Source: a bacterium (lineage in GTDB: Bacteria; Pseudomonadota; Alphaproteobacteria; Rhizobiales; Xanthobacteraceae). Taken from it: a stretch of DNA of 9,357 nucleotides. Position 1 is the first letter of the stretch; each line of letters opens with the position of its first letter. Below, piece by piece: positions 1 through 6,711 of this stretch. Below the pieces are notes generated by a model. That model was not told the DNA's origin and did no database searches. It saw only the letters and a program-made list of their open reading frames with translations. Position numbers and translations under genes: made by a program. The stretch covers positions 1 to 9,357 of the forward strand of contig JAQSDT010000014.1 in NCBI GenBank assembly GCA_029946075.1, given 5' to 3'.

Positions 1-428
1 ACGTGGCAGCCGGCATTATGGGAATTGACGTCGTGGCTACTAAGGCAACGGCATTCCTGATCGGCGCGTTCTATGCCGGCGTCGGCGGCGGGTTGTGGGC
101 TTATTTCGTTCGCTTTGTCGCGGTTGATCAGTTCACGCTGTTCAATTCGATATGGTTCATTGCCATGATAATTGTCGGTGGCATGGGGTCTATCACGGGC
201 GCTCTCGTCGGTGTCGTCGTCATCAAATGCATTCAGGAGGGCTTCGTGTCGCTCGGGCCTTCCGTCGTCTCGCAATTCCCCTCGATTGGCGGCGATGTCG
301 TATTTTCCCTGATGAATGTGTTTCTCGGCAGCGTCATTGCAGCATTTCTGATCTTTGAGCCGCGCGGCCTGATGCATCGCTGGAATATCCTGAAGCGGTC
401 GTATCGGATGTGGCCGTTTCCATACTGA
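1..428 (+). CDS. livM: Branched-chain amino acid-type ABC transporter permease, LivM family (3' part only)
   Basis: This is the C-terminal end of an inner-membrane permease of the HAAT/Liv ABC importer family. It forms the translocation channel with a LivH-type partner and is driven by LivG/LivF ATPases. The frame is open from the left edge, so the start lies outside the window; the GTG at 3 is internal. About 141 residues are visible, against about 320-350 for the family. Visible signs are the AAGIMGID segment followed by KATAFLIGAF (the cytoplasmic coupling loop leading into a membrane helix), hydrophobic helices at about residues 15-38, 48-75 and 100-118, and the EPRGL motif near the end that is typical of LivM. 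The tail ending WPFPY is common in members linked to aromatic or carboxylic acid uptake, though that is weak evidence on substrate. The binding-protein gene starts 62 bases downstream on the same strand, so they are probably one operon. Confidence 0.93.
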   Translation, partial: VAAGIMGIDVVATKATAFLIGAFYAGVGGGLWAYFVRFVAVDQFTLFNSIWFIAMIIVGGMGSITGALVGVVVIKCIQEGFVSLGPSVVSQFPSIGGDVVFSLMNVFLGSVIAAFLIFEPRGLMHRWNILKRSYRMWPFPY

Positions 429-476
429 ACGTAACGAAGCCGCCGCAGGGCGGTGTCCATGAAACAAAACAGCACC

Positions 477-483
477 GGGAGGA
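477..483 (+). promoter_or_regulatory. Ribosome binding site that sets the start of the substrate-binding protein
   Basis: The sequence GGGAGGA lies 7 bases before the ATG at 491 and is a near-perfect Shine-Dalgarno site. It supports 491 over the in-frame upstream ATG at 410, which overlaps the end of livM and would put 27 non-signal residues in front of an obvious signal peptide. Confidence 0.85.
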
Positions 484-490
484 CGTAGAG

Positions 491-1720
491 ATGAAAAGCA
501 GACTTTCCAAATGGATCGCAGGCGCCGCGGCAGTGGCGGTCGTCGCACTCGCGCTGCCCGCTTCGGCGCAGACGACCTACAATATTGCCTCGATTGCCGA
601 CTTTACCGGGCCCTACGCCGACATCATGAAGGACCTGGTCGGCGCCCGCCGCGCCACTGTCGATTGGTGGAACGAAGAAGTCGGCAAGGGAATGGGCATC
701 AAGATCGGGATGAAGGACTATGACGGCCGTTACGACGCGGCCCAGACGGCGAGCCTTTGGCCCGGCATCAAGGCCGAACTCAATCCGGTGGCCGTTCTCG
801 GCGTCGGTGGACCTGACGTCGCCGCGCTCCAGGGCCGGCTTCCAGCGGACAAGGTGCCGATGTTCATGTCAACCGCGGCTTACGGGTTCGCCTGGAAGCC
901 GGATCCCTGGATCTTCAACCCGCGTCCAACTTACGGCCATGAGGCGGCGGCGTTCTTCGAATGGTTCCGCAGTACGCGCGGCATCAAGGGACCGCTGAAG
1001 GTTGCCATCATTTCCTCGGAAGCCTCGCCAGCTTATGTCGATATTGCCAAGGGTGCGGAAAAGTTCGCCAAGGACAACCCGGACAAGGCCGAGATCGTCG
1101 AGACGATTTATACCGAAGTGCAGCCGACCGATCTGACGACGCAAGTTGGCCGCGTGATCCGCAAGGGCGCGCAAGTGATCGATATCCAGACCAACACGGC
1201 CGCGGTCGTAGCGACCAAGCGTGCGCTGCAGGCGCTCGGCAAGACTGACATTGCAATCATGATGAGTTCGCACAATGGCTTGATTGCCTCGGGTAAGGCC
1301 ATCGGTGGGATGAAGGATCTGGAAGGCGATTATGAGGTCTACGGCATGGCCGTGCCAACCGACGAAAAGACCAAGGCCCATGATTTCCAGCAAATGGTTG
1401 TCGCAAAATACAAGGCGCAGGTGACATGGTCCGTCGCGAGCGTCATGGGCTTTAATCAGACGCTGGTCGCGCTGCGGGCGATCGAAGCTGCTGCACGCAA
1501 GGTCGGCGCCGACAAAGTCACTGGTGAGGCGGTTCGCACGGCGCTGATGGCGACACAACTCCCGAGCGATCAGACCTTCGGCATCCTGCCGAATCTGACC
1601 TACACGAACGATGCGCCATTTCCGGTTACGGGCCTGACCGTCAACGTCGCGACAATCAAGGATGGCAAGTATGTTATCGCCGCTGAAAACGTGCCGGTTC
1701 CTGCGATAACGAAGTGGTAG
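491..1720 (+). CDS. Periplasmic substrate-binding protein of a Liv-type ABC importer
   Basis: This is a 409-residue type I periplasmic binding protein (Peripla_BP_6/LivJ-like) that captures the ligand and delivers it to the membrane permeases. The start at 491 is chosen because of a strong ribosome binding site and because the protein then opens with a classic Sec signal peptide: MKSR, a hydrophobic core at about residues 9-22, then ASA at 24-26 as the likely signal peptidase I site. The mature protein begins with IASIADFTGPYADI, the usual first strand and ligand loop of this fold. GPDVAALQGRLPADKVPMF and the KVAIISSE strand are also typical of the family. The ligand is not predictable from sequence; many relatives serve aromatic or organic acids rather than leucine. 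The stop codon is followed by a strong hairpin and then livF, so it is co-transcribed with both flanking genes. Binding proteins are usually needed in excess over the membrane parts. Confidence 0.93.
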   Translation: MKSRLSKWIAGAAAVAVVALALPASAQTTYNIASIADFTGPYADIMKDLVGARRATVDWWNEEVGKGMGIKIGMKDYDGRYDAAQTASLWPGIKAELNPVAVLGVGGPDVAALQGRLPADKVPMFMSTAAYGFAWKPDPWIFNPRPTYGHEAAAFFEWFRSTRGIKGPLKVAIISSEASPAYVDIAKGAEKFAKDNPDKAEIVETIYTEVQPTDLTTQVGRVIRKGAQVIDIQTNTAAVVATKRALQALGKTDIAIMMSSHNGLIASGKAIGGMKDLEGDYEVYGMAVPTDEKTKAHDFQQMVVAKYKAQVTWSVASVMGFNQTLVALRAIEAAARKVGADKVTGEAVRTALMATQLPSDQTFGILPNLTYTNDAPFPVTGLTVNVATIKDGKYVIAAENVPVPAITKW

Positions 1721-1731
1721 TCCTGCTAGAT

Positions 1732-1759
1732 CGGCCGGAGCGCGACAGCGCTCCGGCCG
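1732..1759 (+). repeat. Perfect 12-bp inverted repeat (mRNA hairpin) between binding-protein gene and livF
   Basis: Bases 1732-1743 pair perfectly with 1748-1759, leaving a four-base GACA loop; 11 of the 12 pairs are G-C. No T tract follows (next bases CGCGGAG), so it does not look like a standard intrinsic terminator. It starts 12 bases after the binding-protein stop and ends just before the ribosome binding site of livF. Such hairpins after binding-protein genes are known to block 3' exonucleases or reduce read-through, raising binding-protein mRNA over the rest of the operon. That role here is an inference. Confidence 0.8.
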
Positions 1760-1760
1760 C

Positions 1761-1764
1761 GGAG
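1761..1764 (+). promoter_or_regulatory. Ribosome binding site that sets the livF start
   Basis: GGAG lies 6 bases before the ATG at 1771. It supports this ATG over the upstream in-frame GTG at 1714, which overlaps the previous stop codon and would place the 12-bp hairpin inside coding sequence. Confidence 0.75.
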
Positions 1765-1770
1765 TTGCCT

Positions 1771-2562
1771 ATGCTTGAGCTCAGCAATGTCGAAGTTCTC
1801 TACAGCGACGTCATCCTTGCGGTGAAGGGCCTTACGCTTGCCGTGCCAAAGGGGTCATGCGTCACGCTCCTGGGCGGCAACGGAGCCGGCAAGTCGACCA
1901 CGCTCAAATCGATCTCGAACCTCCTCATGACCGAGGACGGCAAGGTGACGTCGGGGACGATTTCGTTCGAGGGCTCGCGGATCGACGGCGGTGATCCGGC
2001 AAAAATCGTCCGCAACGGGATCGTCCACGTCATGGAGGGCCGCCGCGTCCTCAGTCACCTGACCGTGGAGCAGAACCTGATTGCCGGCGGTCATATGGAG
2101 CCTTCAGCGCCGGCGATGCGGCGGCGGCTCGATGGTGTCTACGACCGGATCAAGCGCCTTGCCTTGCTGAAGTCGCGCACCACCGGGTATTTGTCCGGCG
2201 GCGAACAGCAGATGGTGGTGATCGGCCGCGCGCTGATGGCTAATCCGAAGCTCATCATGATCGACGAGCCCTCGCTGGGGCTGGCGCCGATGATGGTCGA
2301 TGAGGTGTTCGGCGTTCTGCGCTCGTTGAAGGACGACGGCCTGACGCTGCTCATCGTCGAACAGAACACCCGCGTCGCGCTGGACCTCGCCGATTTCGGC
2401 TACGTCATGGAAGACGGACGCATCGTGCTGGAAGGTAACGCGGCCGACCTTCGCGCCAACGAGGACATCCGCGAATTCTATCTCGGCCTCAACCTCGAAG
2501 GCGAACGCAAGAGCTATCGGAACATCAAGCACTATCGGCGCCGCAAGCGATGGCTCGGGTAA
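1771..2562 (+). CDS. livF: Branched-chain amino acid-type ABC transporter ATP-binding protein, LivF family
   Basis: This 263-residue cytoplasmic ATPase powers the Liv-type importer whose permease and binding protein lie upstream. From the ATG at 1771 the protein begins MLELSNVEVLY, the normal LivF start. Walker A is GGNGAGKST at residues 35-43, the Q-loop region reads VMEGRR (88-92), the signature is LSGGEQQ (141-147), and Walker B is LIMIDEP (161-167) with catalytic Glu166. The VEQN segment at 196-199 is the form usual for LivF near the H-loop. A basic tail (YRNIKHYRRRKRWLG) extends beyond the E. coli LivF length and recurs in alphaproteobacterial members. No livG is seen; it probably lies upstream of the window or is fused to a permease. 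The gene ends 17 bases from the stop of the convergent crotonase gene, and no clear terminator separates them. Confidence 0.94.
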   Translation: MLELSNVEVLYSDVILAVKGLTLAVPKGSCVTLLGGNGAGKSTTLKSISNLLMTEDGKVTSGTISFEGSRIDGGDPAKIVRNGIVHVMEGRRVLSHLTVEQNLIAGGHMEPSAPAMRRRLDGVYDRIKRLALLKSRTTGYLSGGEQQMVVIGRALMANPKLIMIDEPSLGLAPMMVDEVFGVLRSLKDDGLTLLIVEQNTRVALDLADFGYVMEDGRIVLEGNAADLRANEDIREFYLGLNLEGERKSYRNIKHYRRRKRWLG

Positions 2563-2579
2563 TTGAGGCAGAGAGCGTT

Positions 2580-3389
2580 TCAGCGGCCGATGAACGACGG
2601 CTTGCGCTTTTCCTCGAATGCGGCAAGCCCCTCTTTCATGTCGTGGCTGTGTACGTGGACTTCGCTTGCGAGCAATTCGAGCCGGAGCGCAACCTCCTTT
2701 GGTTGTTCGAGACCGTCGGCGACCAGCGCCTTCATGCGGCGGAGCACCAGCGAGCTCTTGGACCCGAGCTTGGCGACCAAGCGCTCCACGGCCGCCCTCA
2801 GTTCGGCGTCGTCGACGACCTCGTTGACGAGACCGCAGGCAACCAGATCGTCGGCGGGCACAAAATCGCCGGTAAACAACAGATACTTCGCACGGGTCGG
2901 ACCGATTTTCCGCGGCAGTCGCACCGAACTGCCGCCGCCCGGCAGCAGACCGAAATTGGCATGCGCGTCACCAAGCTTCGCCGACCGCGCTGCGATAACC
3001 AGATCGCAGCACAGCACCAATTCCAGGCCGCCCGCCAAGGCCAACCCATTGACCGCGGCGATGACCGGCCGCGGACAGCTCTCCAGCCGTGCCATCATGT
3101 CCAGGACGGTGTCGAGGAACCACGTCGCGGCGGCGGGTGCATCGCCCTGCGTCGCGCTGTTGACGTATTTCAAGTCGGCTCCGGCGCAAAACGCACGCCC
3201 GGTGCCCATCAGTACCACGGCCTTGATCGCCGGATCGTCGGCCTGCATCAGGGCAGCGGTAATTCCCGCCACCATGTCGGGCGTGATCGCGTTGAGCGCC
3301 GCCGGCCGATTGAGCGTGATCCATATCGCATCGGCACGGACTTCGATCAGAACGCTTTGCTCCGGCTTGAACTGTTCTAACGTCGTCAC
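2580..3389 (-). CDS. Enoyl-CoA hydratase/isomerase (crotonase) family protein
   Basis: This crotonase-fold protein (269 residues from the chosen start) should act on an acyl-CoA in the cytoplasm. The oxyanion-hole segments are visible: GRAFCAGADLKY at about residues 64-75 and NGLALAGGLELVLCCD at 114-129. Glu123 matches catalytic Glu144 of rat enoyl-CoA hydratase. The position matching Glu164, however, is His143 (LGDAHANFG), so ordinary hydratase chemistry is doubtful; isomerase, hydrolase, lyase or other crotonase chemistry is possible. The C-terminal AFEEKRKPSF segment is typical of the family. The GTG at 3389 is preferred because GAGG lies 7 bases upstream; an in-frame ATG at 3428 would add 13 residues including SNSCC and would overlap the promoter region. 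The gene is divergent from the CoA-transferase/thiolase operon and shares a 123-base control region with it. Confidence 0.9.
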   Translation of the reverse strand: MTTLEQFKPEQSVLIEVRADAIWITLNRPAALNAITPDMVAGITAALMQADDPAIKAVVLMGTGRAFCAGADLKYVNSATQGDAPAAATWFLDTVLDMMARLESCPRPVIAAVNGLALAGGLELVLCCDLVIAARSAKLGDAHANFGLLPGGGSSVRLPRKIGPTRAKYLLFTGDFVPADDLVACGLVNEVVDDAELRAAVERLVAKLGSKSSLVLRRMKALVADGLEQPKEVALRLELLASEVHVHSHDMKEGLAAFEEKRKPSFIGR

Positions 3390-3512
3390 TGTTTCACCTC
3401 GACAACAAGAATTTGACTTTTGGGTCAATAGATAATTTAGCTAGTAAAATTATAGACCAGAGAATAAAATTCACAAGCTAAAGTTCTGCGCAGCCGGGGA
3501 AGAGAGATTGTC
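3390..3512. promoter_or_regulatory. Divergent promoter/operator region between crotonase gene and CoA-transferase operon
   Basis: This 123-base stretch is strikingly AT-rich compared with its neighbours, especially 3405-3480, and lies between two divergent starts. It holds two inverted repeats: TTGAC-N6-GTCAA at 3413-3428 and ATAATTT-N8-AAATTAT at 3432-3453. TTGACT at 3413-3418 could be a plus-strand -35 box, but no good -10 box lies 16-18 bases further on, so I do not fix a transcription start. Ribosome binding sites sit at each edge: GAGG before the crotonase GTG on the minus strand, and GGGGAAGAGAG at 3496-3506 before the ATG at 3513. The layout suggests one regulator controlling both directions; no regulator gene lies beside it. 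Confidence 0.65.
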
Positions 3513-4628
3513 ATGTTGCAGCTCGATGGCATTCGCATTGTCAGCCTGGCCGAGCAATATCCCGGACCCTACGCGACGCTTCTGATGGCCGATCTCGGGG
3601 CCGACGTCATCCTCGTCGAGCGTCCGGGCATCGGTGACCCCGCGCGGCAGTTTCCGGCGTTCCATGCCGCGCTCAATCGCAACAAGCGCTCGGTGGCGCT
3701 CGATCTCAAGGCGGACGGCGACAAGCAGCGGTTCCGGGATCTCGTCGCTTCTGCGGACGTCCTGCTGGAAGGGTTTCGGCCCGGCACCATGCAGCGGCTG
3801 GGGCTGGGTTATGAGGCGATGGCCTCGATCAATCCCCGTTTGGTCTATGCGTCGATCTCCGGCTTCGGACAGACCGGCCCCTACCGCGACCGGCCCGCCC
3901 ATGATCTCTCCTACCAGGCCCTCGCCGGATTCCTGCACGCCCAGGCCGCAACGCGTTCGACGCAGCTTCCGAGCGATATCGCGGTTGGCGACCTTTCATC
4001 GGGGATGTTTGCGGCGCTCGGCGTGCTTGCGGCCCTGCTGGCGCGCGCGCGCACGGGAAAGGGGGCGTATATCGACGTGTCGATGACCGACGGGCTGGTA
4101 TCGTGGATGTCGGTCATGGTTGGCCCGGCGATGAACGGCGAGCCGCTCGCCGACATCGCGGCAGAGCCCGCTTATGGTCTGTTCGAATGCCAGGACGGCA
4201 AGCTGCTGTCGCTGTCGATCGCGCATGAGGACTGGTTCTGGCGGCCGCTTTGCACGCTGATCGGAATGGAGGACGTCGCTGATCTGAAACGCGCGCAACG
4301 AACCCGACGGGAAGTCGAACTGGTTGCGCGCATCGGCAAGGCCATCGCCGCCGCGCCACGCGCCCAATGGGCCGACAAGCTTGACGCCGCGGGGATCCCC
4401 TGGGGTCCCGTCAGCGCAATTGACGAAGTCGCGGCCGACCCGCACTTCATCGAACGTGGGCTGTTCGGCGAGGTGGCCGACAGCGATGGCAGGCGTCGCC
4501 GCTATGTCGCGCAACCCTTGATTATTGACGGCCACCATCCGGGACCGACGCGGGGCGTGCCTGGCCTCGGCGAACACACGGAGGAAGTGCTGTCCGAACT
4601 GTCGCTAAGGGCACAGAATAAAACCTGA
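3513..4628 (+). CDS. Family III CoA-transferase / alpha-methylacyl-CoA racemase-like protein (CaiB/BaiF family)
   Basis: This 371-residue protein belongs to the CaiB/BaiF superfamily, whose members move CoA between carboxylic acids or epimerise 2-methylacyl-CoAs. Family signs in order are GIRIVSLAEQYPGPYATLLM (6-25), LGADVILVERPG (28-39), NRNKRSVALDL (55-65), EGFRPGTMQRLGLGY (86-100), SISGFGQTGPYRDRPAHDLSYQ (114-135) and a C-terminal DAAGIPWGPV segment. Asp160 in VGDLSSGM matches the nucleophilic Asp of CoA-transferases and the catalytic Asp of racemases. His130, Asp160 and Glu239 also line up with the His126/Asp156/Glu241 set of the Mycobacterium tuberculosis racemase, and Arg89 with its Arg91. 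That favours racemase-type chemistry, by eye only. It is the first gene of the operon, with the thiolase gene starting 17 bases after its stop. The length fits the racemase branch (about 360) better than formyl-CoA transferase (about 430). Confidence 0.9.
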   Translation: MLQLDGIRIVSLAEQYPGPYATLLMADLGADVILVERPGIGDPARQFPAFHAALNRNKRSVALDLKADGDKQRFRDLVASADVLLEGFRPGTMQRLGLGYEAMASINPRLVYASISGFGQTGPYRDRPAHDLSYQALAGFLHAQAATRSTQLPSDIAVGDLSSGMFAALGVLAALLARARTGKGAYIDVSMTDGLVSWMSVMVGPAMNGEPLADIAAEPAYGLFECQDGKLLSLSIAHEDWFWRPLCTLIGMEDVADLKRAQRTRREVELVARIGKAIAAAPRAQWADKLDAAGIPWGPVSAIDEVAADPHFIERGLFGEVADSDGRRRRYVAQPLIIDGHHPGPTRGVPGLGEHTEEVLSELSLRAQNKT

Positions 4629-4632
4629 GAAT

Positions 4633-4637
4633 GGGAG
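4633..4637 (+). promoter_or_regulatory. Ribosome binding site that sets the thiolase start
   Basis: GGGAG lies 8 bases before the ATG at 4646. The alternative ATG at 4631 overlaps this site and has no good site of its own, so 4646 (protein opening MEDVYVVGVG) is preferred. Confidence 0.7.
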
Positions 4638-4645
4638 CCGCAGCC

Positions 4646-5884
4646 ATGGAAGACGTATACGTCGTGGGAGTGGGCATGACGCCGTTTGGCCGCATGCTCG
4701 ACAAGGACATCAAGACGATGACGAAGGAGGCGGTCAACGCAGCGCTCGCGGATGCCGGCCTCGAGACCACGGCATTGGAAGCCGCCTACTTCGCCAACGC
4801 GTCGCAGGGGCACATGGAAAAGCAGCACATGGTGCGCGGCCAGATCGCGCTGCGGTCCATGGGGATTGGCCAGATCCCGGTCGTCAACGTCGAGAACGCG
4901 TGCGCAAGCGGCAGCTCGGCATTGAACCTGGCCGTCAACTTCCTGAAAGCAGGCGACGGAGACATCGCGCTTGCGGTTGGCGCCGAGAAGATGTTCTCGA
5001 GGGATCGCGAGCTGATGTTCGGATCATTCGACAGCGCCTGGGACATCAGCCGCAAGGACGAAATCGGCGAGCGGCTGATGCAGCTCGGCGAAGGCATCGA
5101 TCCGCCGCCTGGCACTACGTCGGACAAGCCCTACAGCGTATTCATGGACGTCTATGCGGCGTTCTCCCGCTATCACATGGCGCGGTTCGGAACGACGCAG
5201 CGCCAGATCGCCGCGGTCGCAGCCAAGAACCACCAGCACTCCGTTGAAAATCCGCTGTCGCAGTTTCGCACGCCCTATTCCATTGACGAGGTGCTGGGCG
5301 CGCCGCCAATCACGTATCCTTTGACGCTGCCGATGTGCTCGCCGGTGTCGGACGGCGCAGCGGCGGTTGTAGTGGCAACTGCAGCGGGCCTCAAGCGCTA
5401 CGGCATCGATCGGTCGCGCGCGATCCGGGTGCTGGCATCCGTGGTCCAGACCGGCAGCGACCGTGACCCGTCGGACGTCGAAAACCATTGCACCGCACGC
5501 GCCGCCAGGCGCGCTTACGAAAAGGCGGGCGTCGGTCCGGGCGATATCTCGGTTGCCGAAGTGCATGATGCCACCGCCATGGGCGAGATCATCCAGATCG
5601 AAAATCTCGGCCTGTGCGCCTTCGGCGACGGCGGCGCCATCAGCGAACGCGGCGAAACCACCATCGGAGGCCGCGTACCTGTCAATCCGTCTGGAGGACT
5701 GGAATCGAAGGGGCATCCGGTGGGCGCCACCGGCCTCGCGCAGGTCCACGAACTTGTCGCGCAACTGCGTCATGAGGCCGGGGCCCGCCAGGTCGACGGC
5801 GCGCGGATCGCGATCGCCGAAAATGGCGGCGGACTGCACGGTATCGAAGAAGCGGTGGCGTGCGTGACCATCCTGAGCAAATAG
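4646..5884 (+). CDS. Thiolase family protein, SCP-x type (acetyl-CoA acyltransferase-like)
   Basis: This 412-residue thiolase-fold enzyme would cleave a 3-ketoacyl-CoA with CoA, or catalyse the reverse condensation. It starts with VYVVGVGMTPFGR, as SCP-x/SCP-2-type thiolases do. The nucleophile is Cys86 in VENACASGSSAL. The second-domain motif is EVHDATAMGE with His307, and GHPVGATG carries His357 (356-363). The usual C-terminal Cys-x-Gly of biosynthetic and degradative thiolases is replaced by AENGGG (391-396), and the Cys often seen after HD in SCP-2 thiolases is Ala309, so the second acid/base cysteine is not obvious. Such substitutions occur in many bacterial proteins annotated as acetyl-CoA acetyltransferases, and the exact substrate is unknown. 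The gene lies between the CoA-transferase/racemase gene and the dehydrogenase gene, 19 bases before the latter, consistent with the last step of a beta-oxidation-like route. Confidence 0.9.
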   Translation: MEDVYVVGVGMTPFGRMLDKDIKTMTKEAVNAALADAGLETTALEAAYFANASQGHMEKQHMVRGQIALRSMGIGQIPVVNVENACASGSSALNLAVNFLKAGDGDIALAVGAEKMFSRDRELMFGSFDSAWDISRKDEIGERLMQLGEGIDPPPGTTSDKPYSVFMDVYAAFSRYHMARFGTTQRQIAAVAAKNHQHSVENPLSQFRTPYSIDEVLGAPPITYPLTLPMCSPVSDGAAAVVVATAAGLKRYGIDRSRAIRVLASVVQTGSDRDPSDVENHCTARAARRAYEKAGVGPGDISVAEVHDATAMGEIIQIENLGLCAFGDGGAISERGETTIGGRVPVNPSGGLESKGHPVGATGLAQVHELVAQLRHEAGARQVDGARIAIAENGGGLHGIEEAVACVTILSK

Positions 5885-5903
5885 AAGACAACGAGGATAT
5901 TTC

Positions 5904-6677
5904 ATGGAGCTTCATGGCAAGATTGCCGTAGTGACCGGCGCAGCCTCTGGACTGGGGCTCGCGACCTGCAAGCAGCTCGCCGCGGCCGGCGCGCTGATCG
6001 CCGGGTTCGATCGCGACGAAAAAAAGCTGCAGGCACTCAAATCGGACCTCGGCGATGCCTGCCTGACGCGCGTCGTTGATGTCGCTGACGAGACCAGTGT
6101 GAAAGACGGGATAGCGGCGATCGTTGCCGCGTTCGGCGGGGTTCATGTTGCGGTGAACTGTGCGGGCGTCGCAGATGCCGCCAAGACCGTGTCGAAAGGC
6201 GAGCCATTCCCGATCGCGACATGGAACAAGGTGATCGGGATCAACCTGACCGGCACCTTCAATATCATCAGGTTTGCTGCGCTTGCGATGTCAAAAAACA
6301 CGCCTGACGCCGACGGCGGCGAGCGCGGCGTCATCGTCAACACGGCTTCGGGCGCCGCGTCCCAGGGGCAGATCGGTCAGGCCGCCTACAGCGCCAGCAA
6401 GGCGGGCGTAATCGGCCTGACGCTTCCCGTGGCTCGCGACCTGGCGCCGCAAGGTATCCGCGTTGTCTCGATTGCGCCGGGGCTGTTCGACACTGCAATG
6501 GTCGCAGGCATGCCGGACAACGTCTCTCAGTCGATCATTGATCGCATGATCCTTTATCCGAACCGGATGGGGCAGCCGAGGGAATTCGCCCGGCTGGTTC
6601 AACATATCGTCGAGAACTCGTACCTGAACGCGACAACGCTTAATCTCGACGCGGGCGCCCGCATGCAAGCCCGCTGA
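5904..6677 (+). CDS. Short-chain dehydrogenase of the type 2 3-hydroxyacyl-CoA dehydrogenase (HSD10-like) group
   Basis: This 257-residue classical SDR most likely oxidises a 3-hydroxyacyl-CoA (or 3-hydroxy-2-methylacyl-CoA) with NAD+. The cofactor motif TGAASGLG is at residues 11-18, Asp36 in AGFDRD favours NAD over NADP, and NCAG is at 85-88. The catalytic residues are Asn114, Ser149, and Tyr162 with Lys166 in YSASK. The stretches NTPDADGGERGVIVNTAS, GQIGQAAYSASKAG, LPVARDLAPQGIRV and IAPGLFDT closely resemble mitochondrial HSD10 (HSD17B10), including its characteristic insert before the Ser strand and the C-terminal ending in RMQ. The ribosome binding site GAGGA (5893-5897) lies 6 bases before the ATG. 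It is the third gene of the operon; the next gene downstream, a nitronate monooxygenase, is only a fragment. Confidence 0.93.
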   Translation: MELHGKIAVVTGAASGLGLATCKQLAAAGALIAGFDRDEKKLQALKSDLGDACLTRVVDVADETSVKDGIAAIVAAFGGVHVAVNCAGVADAAKTVSKGEPFPIATWNKVIGINLTGTFNIIRFAALAMSKNTPDADGGERGVIVNTASGAASQGQIGQAAYSASKAGVIGLTLPVARDLAPQGIRVVSIAPGLFDTAMVAGMPDNVSQSIIDRMILYPNRMGQPREFARLVQHIVENSYLNATTLNLDAGARMQAR

Positions 6678-6711
6678 TGCACATTTCCTCCTTTGGTTAT
6701 CGGCACCCAAC

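Noticed and set aside
440..453. Small hairpin CCGCC-GCAG-GGCGG between livM and the binding-protein gene
   Set aside because: It is only five pairs and expected often by chance in GC-rich DNA; no T tract follows.
869..1558. Minus-strand open frame of 229 residues
   Set aside because: It is antisense to the substrate-binding protein gene and shows no family resemblance.
2563..2579. Bidirectional terminator between livF and the crotonase gene
   Set aside because: Only 17 bases separate the stops, and no stem or T tract is visible there.
2563..3435. Long plus-strand open frame of 290 residues, and another of 276 residues at 2550-3380
   Set aside because: Both lie opposite the crotonase gene, which has clear family motifs; their Ser/Arg- and Ala-rich translations match nothing I recognise and are typical high-GC shadows.
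3413..3441. Plus-strand sigma-70 promoter starting with TTGACT
   Set aside because: No acceptable -10 box lies 16-18 bases downstream (TTAGCT at 17), so only the palindromes and general AT-richness are reported.
3996..4577. Minus-strand open frame of 193 residues
   Set aside because: It is a shadow of the CoA-transferase gene; no ribosome binding site or domain is evident.
5024..5905. Minus-strand open frame of 293 residues
   Set aside because: It is antisense to the thiolase, whose catalytic motifs are intact; the translation is Arg/His/Asp-rich with no recognisable domain.
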